Shown piece after piece: positions 10,798 to 22,586 of a stretch of DNA of 64,000 nucleotides. Source of the stretch: Hofstenia miamia (Eukaryota > Xenacoelomorpha > Acoela); contig SCFE01000048.1 in assembly GCA_004352715.1 (NCBI GenBank), forward strand, positions 1,563,970-1,627,969. The letters are read 5' to 3'. The notes below the pieces were generated by a model, which was not told the origin of the DNA, made no database searches, and saw only the letters and a list, made by a program, of their open reading frames with translations. A program made the position numbers and the translations under genes. Position 1 is the first letter of the stretch. Each line of letters begins with the position of its first letter.

Positions 10798-12672
10798 GGG
10801 AGGAAAATATATATGTGTGATGCATATATTTCTTTATTTATTCTAAAATTTTAGGTAGCCATTTCCTACATATAAAATAAATGTATATAATTTAAGATTG
10901 ACATTTTGAGTTAATTTAAGAGACTATGTCCACAAATGTCATCGAGACGTTAATCATGCCAATTTTAAGGATTTTTTTAAAATTCTAAGAGCTTTCAATC
11001 GAAATAAGCACATTTTGCGGGGTAATAAATTGCTTCTTCTTTTAATTAATAAGCAATTTTCTGAAGGACCAAAAATAAATAGGTCGAGCTATTTAGAAAT
11101 TAAAGTAGTTTTAATTGAAAATTACTTTCAAACGACAGGAAATTGATTGGTGCATAACTTGAGTTAAAATAAAGTGTTTAATAGACTGCTTTAATTATAA
11201 AATTCTCCATTCATTCCCCAACCAATTTAACTTATCAAAGTATATTTTTAGAAATGTCATGAAATTTACCAATGACAGATGAAATTCAATCATCAAACTA
11301 GAAAACTTTCATAGGTTTCGATTTTGAAATTTATTCGCATTAATGCAACATTTCAAATAAACGCATACAAAATTCCTCCCCGACCAAAATTTTCTTTCAA
11401 AGGTAATATTAATTAAGCTTTCAACAGAATTCCCATAGAATCTTAAAGTGAGGCTTATACCGTGATGATATGCTTTAAAATAATGCTGTTACATATACAA
11501 CTTAAGTAGTGCTTAGTTTTTACATGAATGCCCAGATCAGCATTGTTTTAAGAAAAATTACCGCAAGTTGTTTTCTAGAGGAATTTGGTGACGTGAGTAC
11601 TTGCTCAGTTACATAATAATACTTACTGACTTTATTCTATCATAAAGTATTGTTTTAGGATTGTTTATTAATTTGTTGAAATGAAACATTTTTACAAAGG
11701 TTAAGAATTCAAATAGATACTTGGCAAAGACTATAACTAATTTCTCAGAATAGATCTGATACTATTTAAATATTGTTTTAGTAGAATAGATTAATATCCC
11801 CGTATGAAAATAATTAGTTTGCTATAGCGATGCCGAGAAATGAGAAATCGATGTTATGTAAAACCACTATCAACCCAAATTTTTAATATAATAGGCTTCA
11901 TTCTATCGTTCTACACACTTTGATTCTTATATCTTAGCCTGAGATGAAGAAACTGGGAAATTCAATGTCAGATAGCTTGGTGGATTTCAGAACCCTTCTA
12001 CAAATAAGCAAACAATTTTTTAACATATTTCAGTGTTTTTAGAACTTTCGGTAAAATTGAATTTAAATAGAAATGGAACTCCTAATACAATATGTCATAA
12101 ATTCCTTTTACTATGGCCCTTTAATGAAGCAGGATAACATACAAAATGTCAAATAAATAGTACCATGTGTAATTTTTTGACGATTGTTTACCAAATCACA
12201 ATCTCATGTAAAAAATCTTAATAAGAAATATTTTTAAAAAATAAACATTAAGATCTTTCACATTTATTTAGTTCAAAAATTTTTTTCCTAAAAATGTTCT
12301 GGCAATGACACTTTCTTAACGCATAGTTACGAAAATATTACAAATATGTGGAATAAAAAAAATAGTACACTAACGGCTAATGAACTAAGACACTTCTAGA
12401 TATTTTGCTCAATGACCTTAGCTATCTCACTAAGTTTAAATCATTTGTCTATAGAGCCTACATTTCAAATTGTTCAAGCAAAATATGATTTTTAATTTTT
12501 TAAGTCCCAAATACAATCTAATTGTTAGTTTTGAAAAAAAATGAAATCATTTTGCAAAGAACTAATTTCCTATTTTATTACGGCTGAATAATTTAGTGGT
12601 CACATCTTACCTACAGATTTTAATGCAAATCATCCGCCTTTGAAGATTATTCATGGTATTTCTTCTGGATCA

Positions 12673-12711
<39 letters not shown>

Positions 12712-13382
12712 TAGTCAGAATTTAGAGAATGTGTTTTCCCCAAGCAGTCACAAGTAAAAATTTTCTGAAGAGTGTAGATAAGGGAAATTAAAATTTAAAA
12801 TAACTTAATCATTTAGAAGCTTACATTACTCAATTAAAAGTCCTAGCAATTCAATACGTGATTGCAATATCTTCACAGACATTTCTGTAAAGTTCAGCTA
12901 GGGTATAGTTGCGAGAACCGTTCAATTAACGAGCAATACAATAAAGTCATGATCCCTTTTCGATCTTTCTATGACATAACACCAGTTCCACAATTAAAAT
13001 ACTTAAACTTTAATAATAGTGCTTATATTGTTGCACTTTACTCGTGTTCTCAACTCAATCGGGACACTCTGTACTATAATTGTGAAATAAAGCACTTACA
13101 CAGTCAAACAATTAGCACAATAAATCATTCAATGCTATTGTATTTGAAGTGTGTTTAGAGGATGGCAGTCTACCTGTCTACCAGTCTACCAGCAACATGC
13201 CAAGATTTAATTGCCTCGATGCCAACTCGAGTCAAGCCAATTATTGTTGATAAGGGTGAAAATACCAAGTATTGACATTTGTAATGTTTCTAAAATAATC
13301 TATCATTTATAACGAGATTTTCAGCACCAGTAAATTCTGTTTTTTGAATGATAACTGTATTAATTCTTGAGAAATAGCAAAG
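10798..13382. other. No gene seen; one (TA)n tract
   Basis: No coding region is recognised. A (TA)n microsatellite lies at 12672-12710. An open frame near 12.9-13.2 kb has no detectable domain. Confidence 0.45.
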
Positions 13383-13724
13383 ATGCATTTTTGTATACTT
13401 AATTCTAATTCTATTAGGAATTTTTTAAAATCTGTGATGGTTTCTCAAAAAAGTTTAAACAAACTAATAAAAAATCTGAAAATAGCACAAGATAGAAAAG
13501 TGTCTCCTCTGTCTTTTTTTGATCTTAGTTCGCCAGGTGTCGCGGTCCCGTACAGACGCGACGTGAAAAAGTCAGAGTTTATTGCGCCTGAACGGGGTTC
13601 ACAATTTCTATCCCCAGAAAGCAAAATGTTTGAGGGTAGTTGTTGCATTCTATCGACTCATTATCTGAATATTTGGTATCATGAGAATCTGAATGATTTT
13701 ACAAAAATTCGATTTTTTCCTTGA
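13383..13724 (+). CDS. Isolated 113-codon ORF, doubtful
   Basis: This frame is unusual because its middle (about 13500-13650) is clearly GC-richer than its surroundings and encodes a Ser/Pro/Arg-rich stretch containing SSPGVAVPYRRDVKKSEF. It has no signal peptide, membrane segment or family motif that I recognise. The antisense frame over the same GC-rich block is also open for 67 codons, which weakens the case. It could be an exon of an unannotated gene, a fragment of a mobile element, or chance. Confidence 0.2.
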   Translation: MHFCILNSNSIRNFLKSVMVSQKSLNKLIKNLKIAQDRKVSPLSFFDLSSPGVAVPYRRDVKKSEFIAPERGSQFLSPESKMFEGSCCILSTHYLNIWYHENLNDFTKIRFFP

Positions 13725-14764
13725 AACAAAATTTATATTATATTTATCTCAAAGTCTTTCAATATTTCTTAAGAAGCTTGGATGAAGTTGATTAAAAATG
13801 TGGACAAAGAAGCTTGTTACTTTAAAATAACGTTAGTGGAAACAGGGTTAAAAAGAAATTGACAAGTGCGACTAATACAATGAAACCCACTGACATACTG
13901 ATAAATTAGAGAAGCTTTTAAAAATTTTTGACTTATTAGGAATTTTAAGTTAAAGATCATTTATAAATAAGAAGCGTATGCGCAACTCTGAAAAATATAT
14001 GTCTCGTTTCCTCCAATGATAATGTTTTGTCATTGAGATGCGTTTATAAAAAAATACAATTATATTGAATGACATTTAAGTGCTAAAATAAAATTCCTTG
14101 AATGGCCTAATAAATTAAGAAGCAGCCTTGTTCCTGAAAAAATCTTTAATAACAACAAATTAGACATTATGCTAATTTAAGAGTATGAAAAGCATTGCTA
14201 ACAGCTTTATTTAATTGATTTTTACTGTAATATTTTCAAAAACTTTTTAGCTCAGTAAGGTTGTCACACGAAGAATTTGCTCAACTGTGCCATTATAAAT
14301 ATGCCAGCTCACGTCATAGTCCTTGAAAAATGTCAAAACTCACTAAATAGGGGAACAAATAACCCCATTAAGACTTCCCCCGGCTACGAATACATATTGC
14401 ATATAGAAACTTCCCAATTTTGTTTAAACAGCTAAAATTCGAAATTTTGGTCAGAGTTAAAGATTCGGGTGTTCTTGAATATTCTTTCACTTAAATTCGA
14501 TTCACATGTACAGGATGTACCAGAATGCATGTTTTTTAAGTTGCCATTTGTGTTTGCAAGCATGATTTATTTATAATATTTGATGGAATGAAAGACAGTT
14601 CAACGTGTTAAAGGAAACTGAAATAATATAAATTGGCAATTGCAAAAAATTATTGATAGCAAGAATTAATAGTATATGAAACTCATTTCAGAGATATACT
14701 TATGAACTGATAGGGCTTCTTAAGGTAACATTGTTACTATGCTATGTCTAACTTTTTTTTCTTG

Positions 14765-14798
<34 letters not shown>

Positions 14799-14970
14799 CC
14801 CGCTTTTTGCTATGGAAAATGCAAAAACCTTACATTTAGCGGGAAATCGTAGAAATTTCTAAGGAATTTAGCGGGAATCGCACTTTTTTCCAAAAAACCT
14901 ATTTTTTGTCCTTTGCTTAAATATAATTATCGTGGAGGTATATATATATGTATATATATATATATATATA
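13725..14970. other. No gene seen; two (TA)n tracts
   Basis: TA microsatellites lie at 14768-14797 and 14938-14970; the second borders the Tc1-type element. No gene is recognised. Confidence 0.5.
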
Positions 14971-16509
14971 GTGCACGACAAAATGCTTGGAACCCTAGCA
15001 GAAAACATAATATTTTAAAGTATTAGAAGAAACCATTTACTGAAATTAAGTCTCTTTTGGCCAAAAACTTTGGCCATGTTATGCAACTGAATATTTCAAT
15101 GTTTTGTGTTCTATTCCATATTTTACCAGTAGTATTTCCATATATGGGATTACCCCCACTACGACAATACGGTGAAAGCATCTCATAGAATTGATTTCTC
15201 AAATATGAAAATGTCATAAGACACTTAATATCTGTTTATAGAACTATAATCACTAAGTAGATGAGCTAAATACTTAAGGTATGATATCTTCAAGATTGAA
15301 GGAGCATTAAAGCGACGGTGGTATGACTCATAGAGCTCCTTGTTATAATTTGTTGGAACTGATTTAATTTTTGACTCGACAAACTTTAAAAGTTTATTAA
15401 GTTCTCTGAACTTTGCTTTATTAGATTTCTATTTTAACTTGCGCCCACATATGCTTAAATTAATTGAGATGTGCGCTCTGGAAAGGCCAATCTTCCATAT
15501 ATTGTTTTGTTTCACGTTAAGTGTGCACTGGAGCACGGTTCTGTGGAAAATTCCACGAGAAACTAAATCTAGAGGAATTTCCCTGTCAATTGAATGAATA
15601 TAATACTGATTACAGAAGCTACTTTCAAATTGGATTGACTTACGCTGCCATCCTGCTCAATTAAGGCCCAGGTCATTCTCCTGTCACCCCAAAATTTGAT
15701 AGTTTTTTTCAATAACGATGATCTAACCTTGTTTTGAATTTTTGTGGTATTCTGGCATACATCTTAAACAGAGGAATTAGTTCGAACTTCGATTCATCAC
15801 TGAATACTATGTGTTCAATGTCCTCTGGTGAGGTCTTCATCTGCGCTCTGCAAAATCTAAAAGTCAAAGAGGATTCAATCTTTGCATATTGGGTAGTAAA
15901 TGTTTCTTTGTTGCGATTCCTCAATAAATACCATAATTGTTTAAAATTCGTTCAGCAGATCCGAAGTTAGTCTCACTTCCAACCTTCTAATTATCCCTCA
16001 ATTCAGAAGCTGTAAACCTAGGGTTGGCTGGAACAACAGTGTTAAACATCCTCTTGTCAGTCCTTCTTTATTAAATCCAGAAAGACTACGCGTTATAAAA
16101 CTCTGGTAGTCAGAGGTTGAGATAAATATCATTGGGGTCTTTGTCCATAGACTTCATGTGTATGACTGCTTAATGAGTCATATTAGGGAAGTGCTTGCCA
16201 GCTACAACAGTTATAAAAAAACTTCTAAGGTTATAAACAAGCAACAAACTACTGATAGGATTATAATAACGGAAATTAAAACAATAAATAGTAATATATG
16301 GTAGGAATCCAACCTTTTTGACACAACCGTAAACTAACTCAATGTTCATCACAGCTTGTGCAAATGATTAAACTTTAATCATTGTGTTAGTGGCGGCCAT
16401 CCACTCAGTACTTATTTACACTAAGGTTTAATTCATTAGCTAATTGAAAAGTGCACCAGAGGTAATTTAATGGCTTTTTATCCAAGGTTACAACCATTTT
16501 GTCGTGCAC
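14971..16509 (-). mobile_element. Decayed Tc1-type transposon, 1539 bp, with both inverted repeats
   Basis: The left end GTGCACGACAAAATGCTTGG and the reverse complement of the right end GTGCACGACAAAATGGTTGT agree over the first 15 bases, and at 18 of 20 overall. Both ends lie inside TA tracts, which fits insertion at TA, though the duplication cannot be told from the microsatellite. A transposase remnant runs on the minus strand. Tc1 elements are usually about 1.6 kb, so the length is normal and the element is complete but mutated. Confidence 0.8.
15430..16100 (-). pseudogene. Tc1-type transposase remnant
   Basis: Tc1 transposases are DDE/D enzymes that cut and rejoin the element's ends. On the minus strand a frame contains AQMKTSPEDIEHIVFSDESK (about 15790-15850), the typical context of the first catalytic Asp. 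Further on, after stops and frameshifts, FPQNRAPVHT (about 15515-15550) matches the second-Asp region, usually QDNAPxHT, with the Asp lost. Next comes EDWPFQSAHLN...HMWAQVK (about 15430-15500), matching the WP-xSPDLNPIExxW region with SPD altered to SAH. With several stops and at least one catalytic residue gone, it is inactive. Confidence 0.8.
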
Positions 16510-16534
16510 TATATATATATATATATATATATAT
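16510..16534. repeat. (TA)n microsatellite
   Basis: TA tract bordering the right end of the Tc1-type element. Confidence 0.9.
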
Positions 16535-16879
16535 TTAGTCGAAAACTATTACTCTTAAAATTTAAGAAAGGGTTATGTAGAAAACATGGTTTTGTAAAAA
16601 TTGTTCAATAAGGAACCTGTACATATATTTCATTAATGGATGTTGAAAAATCTGTAGAAGCAGATACATTACGCTTGAAGGAATATGTCGATTAGAATTT
16701 TAGGGTAACTAGAGATCCGATGACGATGAAAACAAACAGTGAGCGCAGAAAAGCATATCAGTACAGGATAGAATCAGAGAGATAATGAAGATATATGCAG
16801 ATCACATTGTAAGGAGAATACTTGAGAAATGCAGAAATTTATGTCAAACAAGAAAGAAAAAAGAGAGGTCAGGTCATAG

Positions 16880-17285
16880 ATAATACCAGCACAAGAGCAA
16901 GAAGTTTGGAAAAACTGGGTGGCGATGCAGTTGGGGAGAAGACCTGATTTAAGTGCTAAGCGGAAAGGCCATAGTAGTGGTAGATAAAGAAAGAAGGAAG
17001 GAAAAAGTGATAGACATATCAGCACTAAAAAACAGGAACATAGAAAGCAAGGAAAATCAGATGGATAACTACAGGGAGTTGGCACAGGAAATAATGACAT
17101 TGTTGATGTAAGAGAAATTACAAGTAGTCTCGTTAATAGTTGGAGATAGTTGGAGCACTCGTAATAAGCGTAAGTGATTTCTGGAAGTAGTAGGATTACC
17201 AAAATGTTGAGCGTATTGTGAAGATCTTCTAGAGCTCTTAGCGAGGCTCTCAATTGTGAGCAAGAACTATATGATAGAAAAATAT
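16880..17285 (+). pseudogene. LINE C-terminal fragment, R2/R4-like restriction-type endonuclease end
   Basis: The plus strand encodes RRPDLSAKRKAIVVVDKERR and then VIDISALKNRNIESKENQMD followed by NYRELAQEIMTLLM and a stop. Beyond it VVSLIVG is readable. This is the characteristic order RPD..VVVDK..(I/V)ID..(aVPgd)..E.KE..K...Y..L..E....W...vvpivvGalG at the C terminus of LINEs with a restriction-like endonuclease (R2/R4 type). It resembles the fragment at 38598-39099 but extends further toward the 3' end. Stops and frame changes show it is dead. An open frame on the opposite strand here is its shadow. Confidence 0.65.
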
Positions 17286-18853
17286 ATATTATTCATTAGT
17301 AAAAAATTGCAAATTGTGTTAAATAATAAATTAGTTCGCTTTTTATAAAAGTAACTGGTCTAGTATGATTATATTCTATCATTATTTCATTCTGTCTTTC
17401 AGCCCCAAGATGTCTGAAACGCTTGGATAATTTCATTTCTTATTCAAGCGTTTATGCAATCCCTCATATTATTTAACCATCTCTTAATTATTTCTCTAAT
17501 TTTACGCTACTTAAATTTTATGTGAACCAGTGGATTATGTTATTTATTATCTCAAAATATAATTGCATTTCATCAATACTATAAGCAGTCTTACAAGCAT
17601 TAAGTATTCAAGTATAGTGTCATGGCAATTTTTCTCAATAGATCAATACGACTTCAATATGGACCAATTTTCTTGTCTCATCTAAACTTATATTACTAAC
17701 ATTTTTAATAGCAGTGTAGTCGACATGAAACTTTCAAGGTATGATGAATATTTTCAGTAGAGATTGAACTTCTTGAGAATAACATTATTAAAATGTACTT
17801 GATGAAAACTACTTGAGCGATAATATGCCTTATTGAAAACGGAGGGTTCTGTAAGACCATTAAGTAGCATGGGCCTTACTGATTCCAGTATCATGCGACT
17901 CTGATCTGGAATTTAATATGTCAATTGGGCTATCATGGGATTGAAACAAATAATCAAGCAACTGGGACCACGGATTTCAGAAAATTACTCATAGTTTTGG
18001 TCAAAGAAAAAATTGTTCTGTGGGAACAATGAGACTTTGGAACAATAAATTTTAATCGGACTGGGGTGAATGAACTTCTGGTCTAGCAGTACTGTATACT
18101 AAAATCGTATTTTAGAGAGATCGAAGATTATTTTGAATAGAATTTAAATAACTTGCATTGAATATATTGTTTACTGGTTAATTGCTAGAGAGTCTTTAGA
18201 TTTTAGCAATCACTTTTGGGAAGAGCTAGCGATGTCCATTTACATTGTAGTATCCATGCAGGTACAGGGGTACTAGGCAATTTTTATGATTGTTGTTCTT
18301 AAAAAACTACTTGATGTGTTAATTAATGACGATTAAGTGATACATTTTTAATAAATCAAGAATAGTTATTTTTTAAAACAATCTACTTGTAATTTGATTC
18401 TTTGTTGACCGGCCATTTCATTGGTAGGAATTTTGGAAAATGGAAATTTCCTAAACCAAAGTATTTTTCAGGAGGATTTATTTACACAATTTTATTGTCC
18501 CATTGGAATGAACAATGTCGAGTGTTCACTCTTGAATTATCTTCATTACTAGATATATTAATGAATTTCGTCTCAATGGCAATCATAAATGCCAATTGGT
18601 GATTTGATTGACGACAGTGTCTTAGGAAAGCGTCACTAGCCATTTGTAAAAGTCATTCTCAGTTTTCACCAATAAATCAATTTTGATGATTTTAGATATA
18701 TACGAAGTTTCCCACTCAGTTAACGAACGCTTCCAATTTGACAGTTTTGAACTAGAAAACTTTGTCTTCTTTCCTTTTAAAAGTCCTCTTCATAACAAAT
18801 TTAGTTTTAGATTATTAAAATGTGAATTTTGGAATTGTGCAAATACTTATCTG

Positions 18854-18890
<37 letters not shown>

Positions 18891-19649
18891 GCCTATTATT
18901 TACCGCCAATCACCACTTGCTATTAAGAAAACTGCTTTGAAAGCAAGGTTATATTTTTGGGGGCTATTTTTGTAAGTAATGCATATAAAAAAATACTCGT
19001 TTAAGTTTTTAACAATGGATACTAAGGGAAGACTTCTTGCTGATCTTAGATATATCCAACAGAAATTAGATATATATCGTTTCCATTATGTTTTAGTCAT
19101 GATCAGATTAAAGATATTTGCAATAAAAAAGTTCAAATTGGGCTACAAAATATATTAATGTTACTATTGTTTGCATTCAGATAAATTCAATTAATATTTT
19201 CCAAGGCTATTTGCTAATCTAAAATTTTGTTTTGATTATGTTGCTTAGTGATGAATTTAAAGCCTCTCACTTCTTAGTGTGCGTTGTTTTTATTGCTACT
19301 TCAATATTAATTTTCTTCAGTTTATGAATAATTAGTAATATCACTTTTTAAAGTTGCTCAATTCGAATACAAAATGTTGTTTAGTTTCTCCGATGAATAC
19401 CTTGTTGCAGGGCTTTAAAATTATATTTATAAACGATAATGAAGCTAAGCAGTCTGTAATTCAATTGCCCATTAAATAAATTTTTTATTGGCAAGCTTTA
19501 AGAACAGATTCACTTTCGGATAATGTTAGTCTTGCATTTCTGATTTTAAATTAAATAATACTTCTCTTAAGAAATTTTTTAGATAATGATTATCCGCAAT
19601 ATAATACAAAAATATTAAGAACTAAACAGTAGATGTATATTTTTATTTA
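17286..19649. other. No gene seen; one (TA)n tract
   Basis: No convincing coding region. A (TA)n microsatellite lies at 18857-18888. Confidence 0.5.
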
Positions 19650-19858
19650 GGGTATATTTTTTCAACATTTTGAAAATTTGGTCAAACAAATTATCAAAAC
19701 TGAAATTTCCTCCTCAGAAGATCCTGCCAGAAGCCTATATATATATNNNNNNNNNNNNNNNNNNNNNNNNNNNGGGTATATTTTTTCAACATTTTGAAAA
19801 TTTGGTCAAACAAATTATCAAAACTGAAATTTCCTCCTCAGAAGATCCTGCCAGAAGC

Positions 19859-19892
<34 letters not shown>
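19650..19892. repeat. Duplicated 87-base block on both sides of a 27-N gap, with (TA)n
   Basis: The block GGGTATATTTTTTCAAC...CCAGAAGCC occurs at 19650-19736 and again at 19774-19860, identical by eye, and each copy runs into TA repeats (second tract 19862-19892). Between them are Ns at 19747-19773. The simplest explanation is that two overlapping sequence ends were not merged because of the microsatellite, so this is probably an assembly duplication. Confidence 0.8.
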
Positions 19893-19897
<5 letters not shown>

Positions 19898-22429
19898 GTT
19901 AAATTCCAATTAAATTTTGACTACATAAATTTTTAACTGCATTTTACTATAAGATTTAGAAAAAATGGCCTTTTCCATTGCAATGTTATTTGACATTTTC
20001 AAATGTTTATTCAAATTTAGTCATTAATACATGCAGTACATGCGTAAGGTTCGAATATAATTTAGTTTACTCTAACAATCATGAAAAAATCACTCTTGCG
20101 TTACATACGACGCTATTGGTGAACTCAGACTTTTGACATTTTTTGACAAGAATGAAAAAAAATTTTAAATTTTTAGTAAAAAATTAAATGTTATGAATAT
20201 TCATGACAAAAATTTCAATTTTTTAGTCCAAGCTGAACTTCATTAAATTTTGAATGAGATCAAATAATATCGCATTATGGATTGTGAATATTATACACAT
20301 TCTAGAGCCCACTTGAAATGTACTTTTCATTGAATGATATAAACTTTGATGAAATTACTTTTAGGTGGTAGTGGCATTTTTAAATAGACTCAGACACATT
20401 TAGTTAACAAAAATGTGATTTAGATGGAAGAGTGTTTTGTAAAAACGCACACGGTTTGAATAACGTTAATTGATTTTATTGTTTATTGATTAATTGGAGG
20501 AGTATTTTTAGTGTTTTGCCATGTTTTTAAGGCAGAGTTTCTTGAGGTGGAATCATTGACTTGCAACTGTTTAAAACACCTGTCCTGATGCTGGCGTACT
20601 GCTTTTTCTGCTCGTAATCTAAAATTGATAACCGAATATTAGTAATTTGATTAAAATTTATTGAAGATTTCCTTTATATTCAGTTGGCTAAATTCATAAA
20701 TTGTGATGAACTAGTAAAATAGATACCATACAAAATTCTTAATACATGAAGAAACATTGAACATATATGTAAAAGATATGTATGTATGCACACGTTAATA
20801 AAATGTATAAACGGCCTCATAAACAATTGCGTAACGTCCAATAACACTGATATCAGAATAATATTGTTGTTATCTGACATTTTGTTGTAGATATATACAT
20901 TTTACATGTATATTCCTATCACCATTTTGAATTTATTGGGATTGATTTAACTCAATAATTTACAAAAAATTTAATCAAAGTTTAATACAGACCGCGTACT
21001 CTGAAGATGTCAACATCTGGACGGGAAATTAATTTTAAATACCAACGAATTTCGGTAGCAAGTTTTCTTTGTTTAAAAATAAGATTTTGTCATTCTAGGA
21101 GTTCGCCGATATAGAACAGTGACGTACACATATACACTAGTTTGTACACAACTTTCTGTGTAACAAACGTAGATACAAAAATTATATTTCTTGCATAAAG
21201 TGCTGATCACAATGTTATCATTCCAATTTATTGTTTACACGCAAATCATTTTTGAAATTGACATCTACAGCATATATACAAATTACAACAATACACCTTA
21301 AGAGCAGCGTTCGTAATTTTGAACCAACATTTCACAAAAACGTTTGTATTGCTGTGATTCTAATTGACACAAGTTCTCTGTGGTCGGTGAATTTTTAGAA
21401 GAAATGCATTGGTAACTGTACTTCTGAGTAATGTGGAACATTTATTCCAAAATGTGTTAATGGTTTCAATGTTCCTGAAAATATTCACATTATTTATGAA
21501 AATTCAGAATTATTGAACTTCTCTCCTCTTATCTAAGGTTCGTTAAATCACGCACACGAAAACCCTTGGGAACAACAATTAACCACAACTAGTTCGTGTT
21601 CTTTAGACAAGCTGATCAAGTCCCAAAGCACATACATGATGTGAGGGTTGGCACTTGGGTGAATTTTGTACATTCCTATATTCTGTGCTGATTTGGTATG
21701 CTAAATATCCCTTTATTAGTGTGCGAGTTAGAAATTTTTAGAAGGAATTATGACTGTCTTTAACAAACATTTTAGGTCTAAATTCTTAAAAGTTGTGCGC
21801 AAAAGTAGAACGAATTCAACTTTTTACAATTAGTTGACAAAAATATTGGAGTAGGGCACAGACTTACAACTGAAACTAGACAATTGGTGGTGGGACACAA
21901 GGACATACTAAATTTAGTATGTCCTTGGTGAAACATTAATCGATTAGTTTGCTCGATTATAAATTAATTAATCCATTAATTTGATAGTTTTTTGGGCCAG
22001 ATTAATCGATCAATCACTGCCACATTTGTGGAATAAAACTGTTAATATTTTTGATATGTTCGCGATAAAGAGTTCAGTTCAAATTAACTTCAATGGCTTT
22101 TATTTAGTTGGTCTTTTGTATTGCTTTGCACGTCTAAGCATATTTGCAGCTACACATATTTGCATTTGCAAGCTGCAATACTACAAACTAAGCTAATGCT
22201 AAGAGTTTAAAATTTAAATTTACTATAAAATATTTAAGAAATGCGCAATGTTATAAGTAAGTTGTTGTAATTTTATAATGTAATCTCAAGAAATAGCAAA
22301 TTTAAAGTTATGATGCGATCTGCTCTTAGATTTTATATGGTTGTAAATAAGTTTCATTAAAAAATGAATTTGATACATCAAAGCACTCGGTAATTTTGAG
22401 TCCGCTCTATCATGGCGAAGAGCATAGTA
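19893..22429. other. No gene seen; contains one perfect palindrome
   Basis: No coding region is recognised. The only notable structure is the palindrome at 21898-21927, listed separately. Confidence 0.5.
21898..21927. repeat. 30-bp perfect palindrome without spacer
   Basis: The half CAAGGACATACTAAA is followed at once by its exact reverse complement TTTAGTATGTCCTTG. No transposon end or gene is associated with it. It could form a cruciform or be a dyad protein-binding site, but nothing nearby indicates which. Confidence 0.85.
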
Positions 22430-22586
22430 TAATGTTAGGTTTATGATTTGGTTTAAGATTAGAATTAGTGTACAATTTACCTTAGAGTTGTGTTTAGGGT
22501 TATGTTTTGGGTTGGGGTTAGGGATATAGTTAGGGTTAGGTTGGAGTTAGAGATATGGTTTGGGTAAGGTTAGGGTTAGGGTTATA
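22430..22586 (+). repeat. Degenerate interstitial TTAGGG telomere-like array
   Basis: At about 22490-22586 the plus strand is built from TTAGGG and near variants (TTGGGG, TTAGGT, TTTGGG, TAAGG), including the run GGTTAGGGTTAGGGTTA. A more diverged part extends left to about 22430. TTAGGG is the ancestral animal telomere repeat, so this is an internal, mutated telomere-type array. It could be the trace of a repaired break, a fusion or a telomere-derived insertion. Confidence 0.75.

Noticed and set aside
13510-13640. Possible tRNA-derived SINE or tRNA gene in a GC-rich patch
   Set aside because: GGGTTCACAATTTC is only a partial B-box and no A-box or cloverleaf could be drawn.
13445-13648. Minus-strand 67-codon frame overlapping the doubtful 13.4-kb ORF
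   Set aside because: No motif, and both strands are open because of the local GC-rich composition. Kept only as a caution against the plus-strand ORF.
16774-17253. 159-codon minus-strand frame with hydrophobic, Cys/Ser/Leu-rich product
   Set aside because: It lies antisense to the LINE endonuclease fragment. The A+G-rich LINE strand produces a C+T-rich, hydrophobic shadow on the other side.
22490-22586. Considered a G-quadruplex promoter element or CRISPR-like array
   Set aside because: The units are TTAGGG variants without spacers, so a telomere-type array explains them fully. There is no repeat-spacer pattern.
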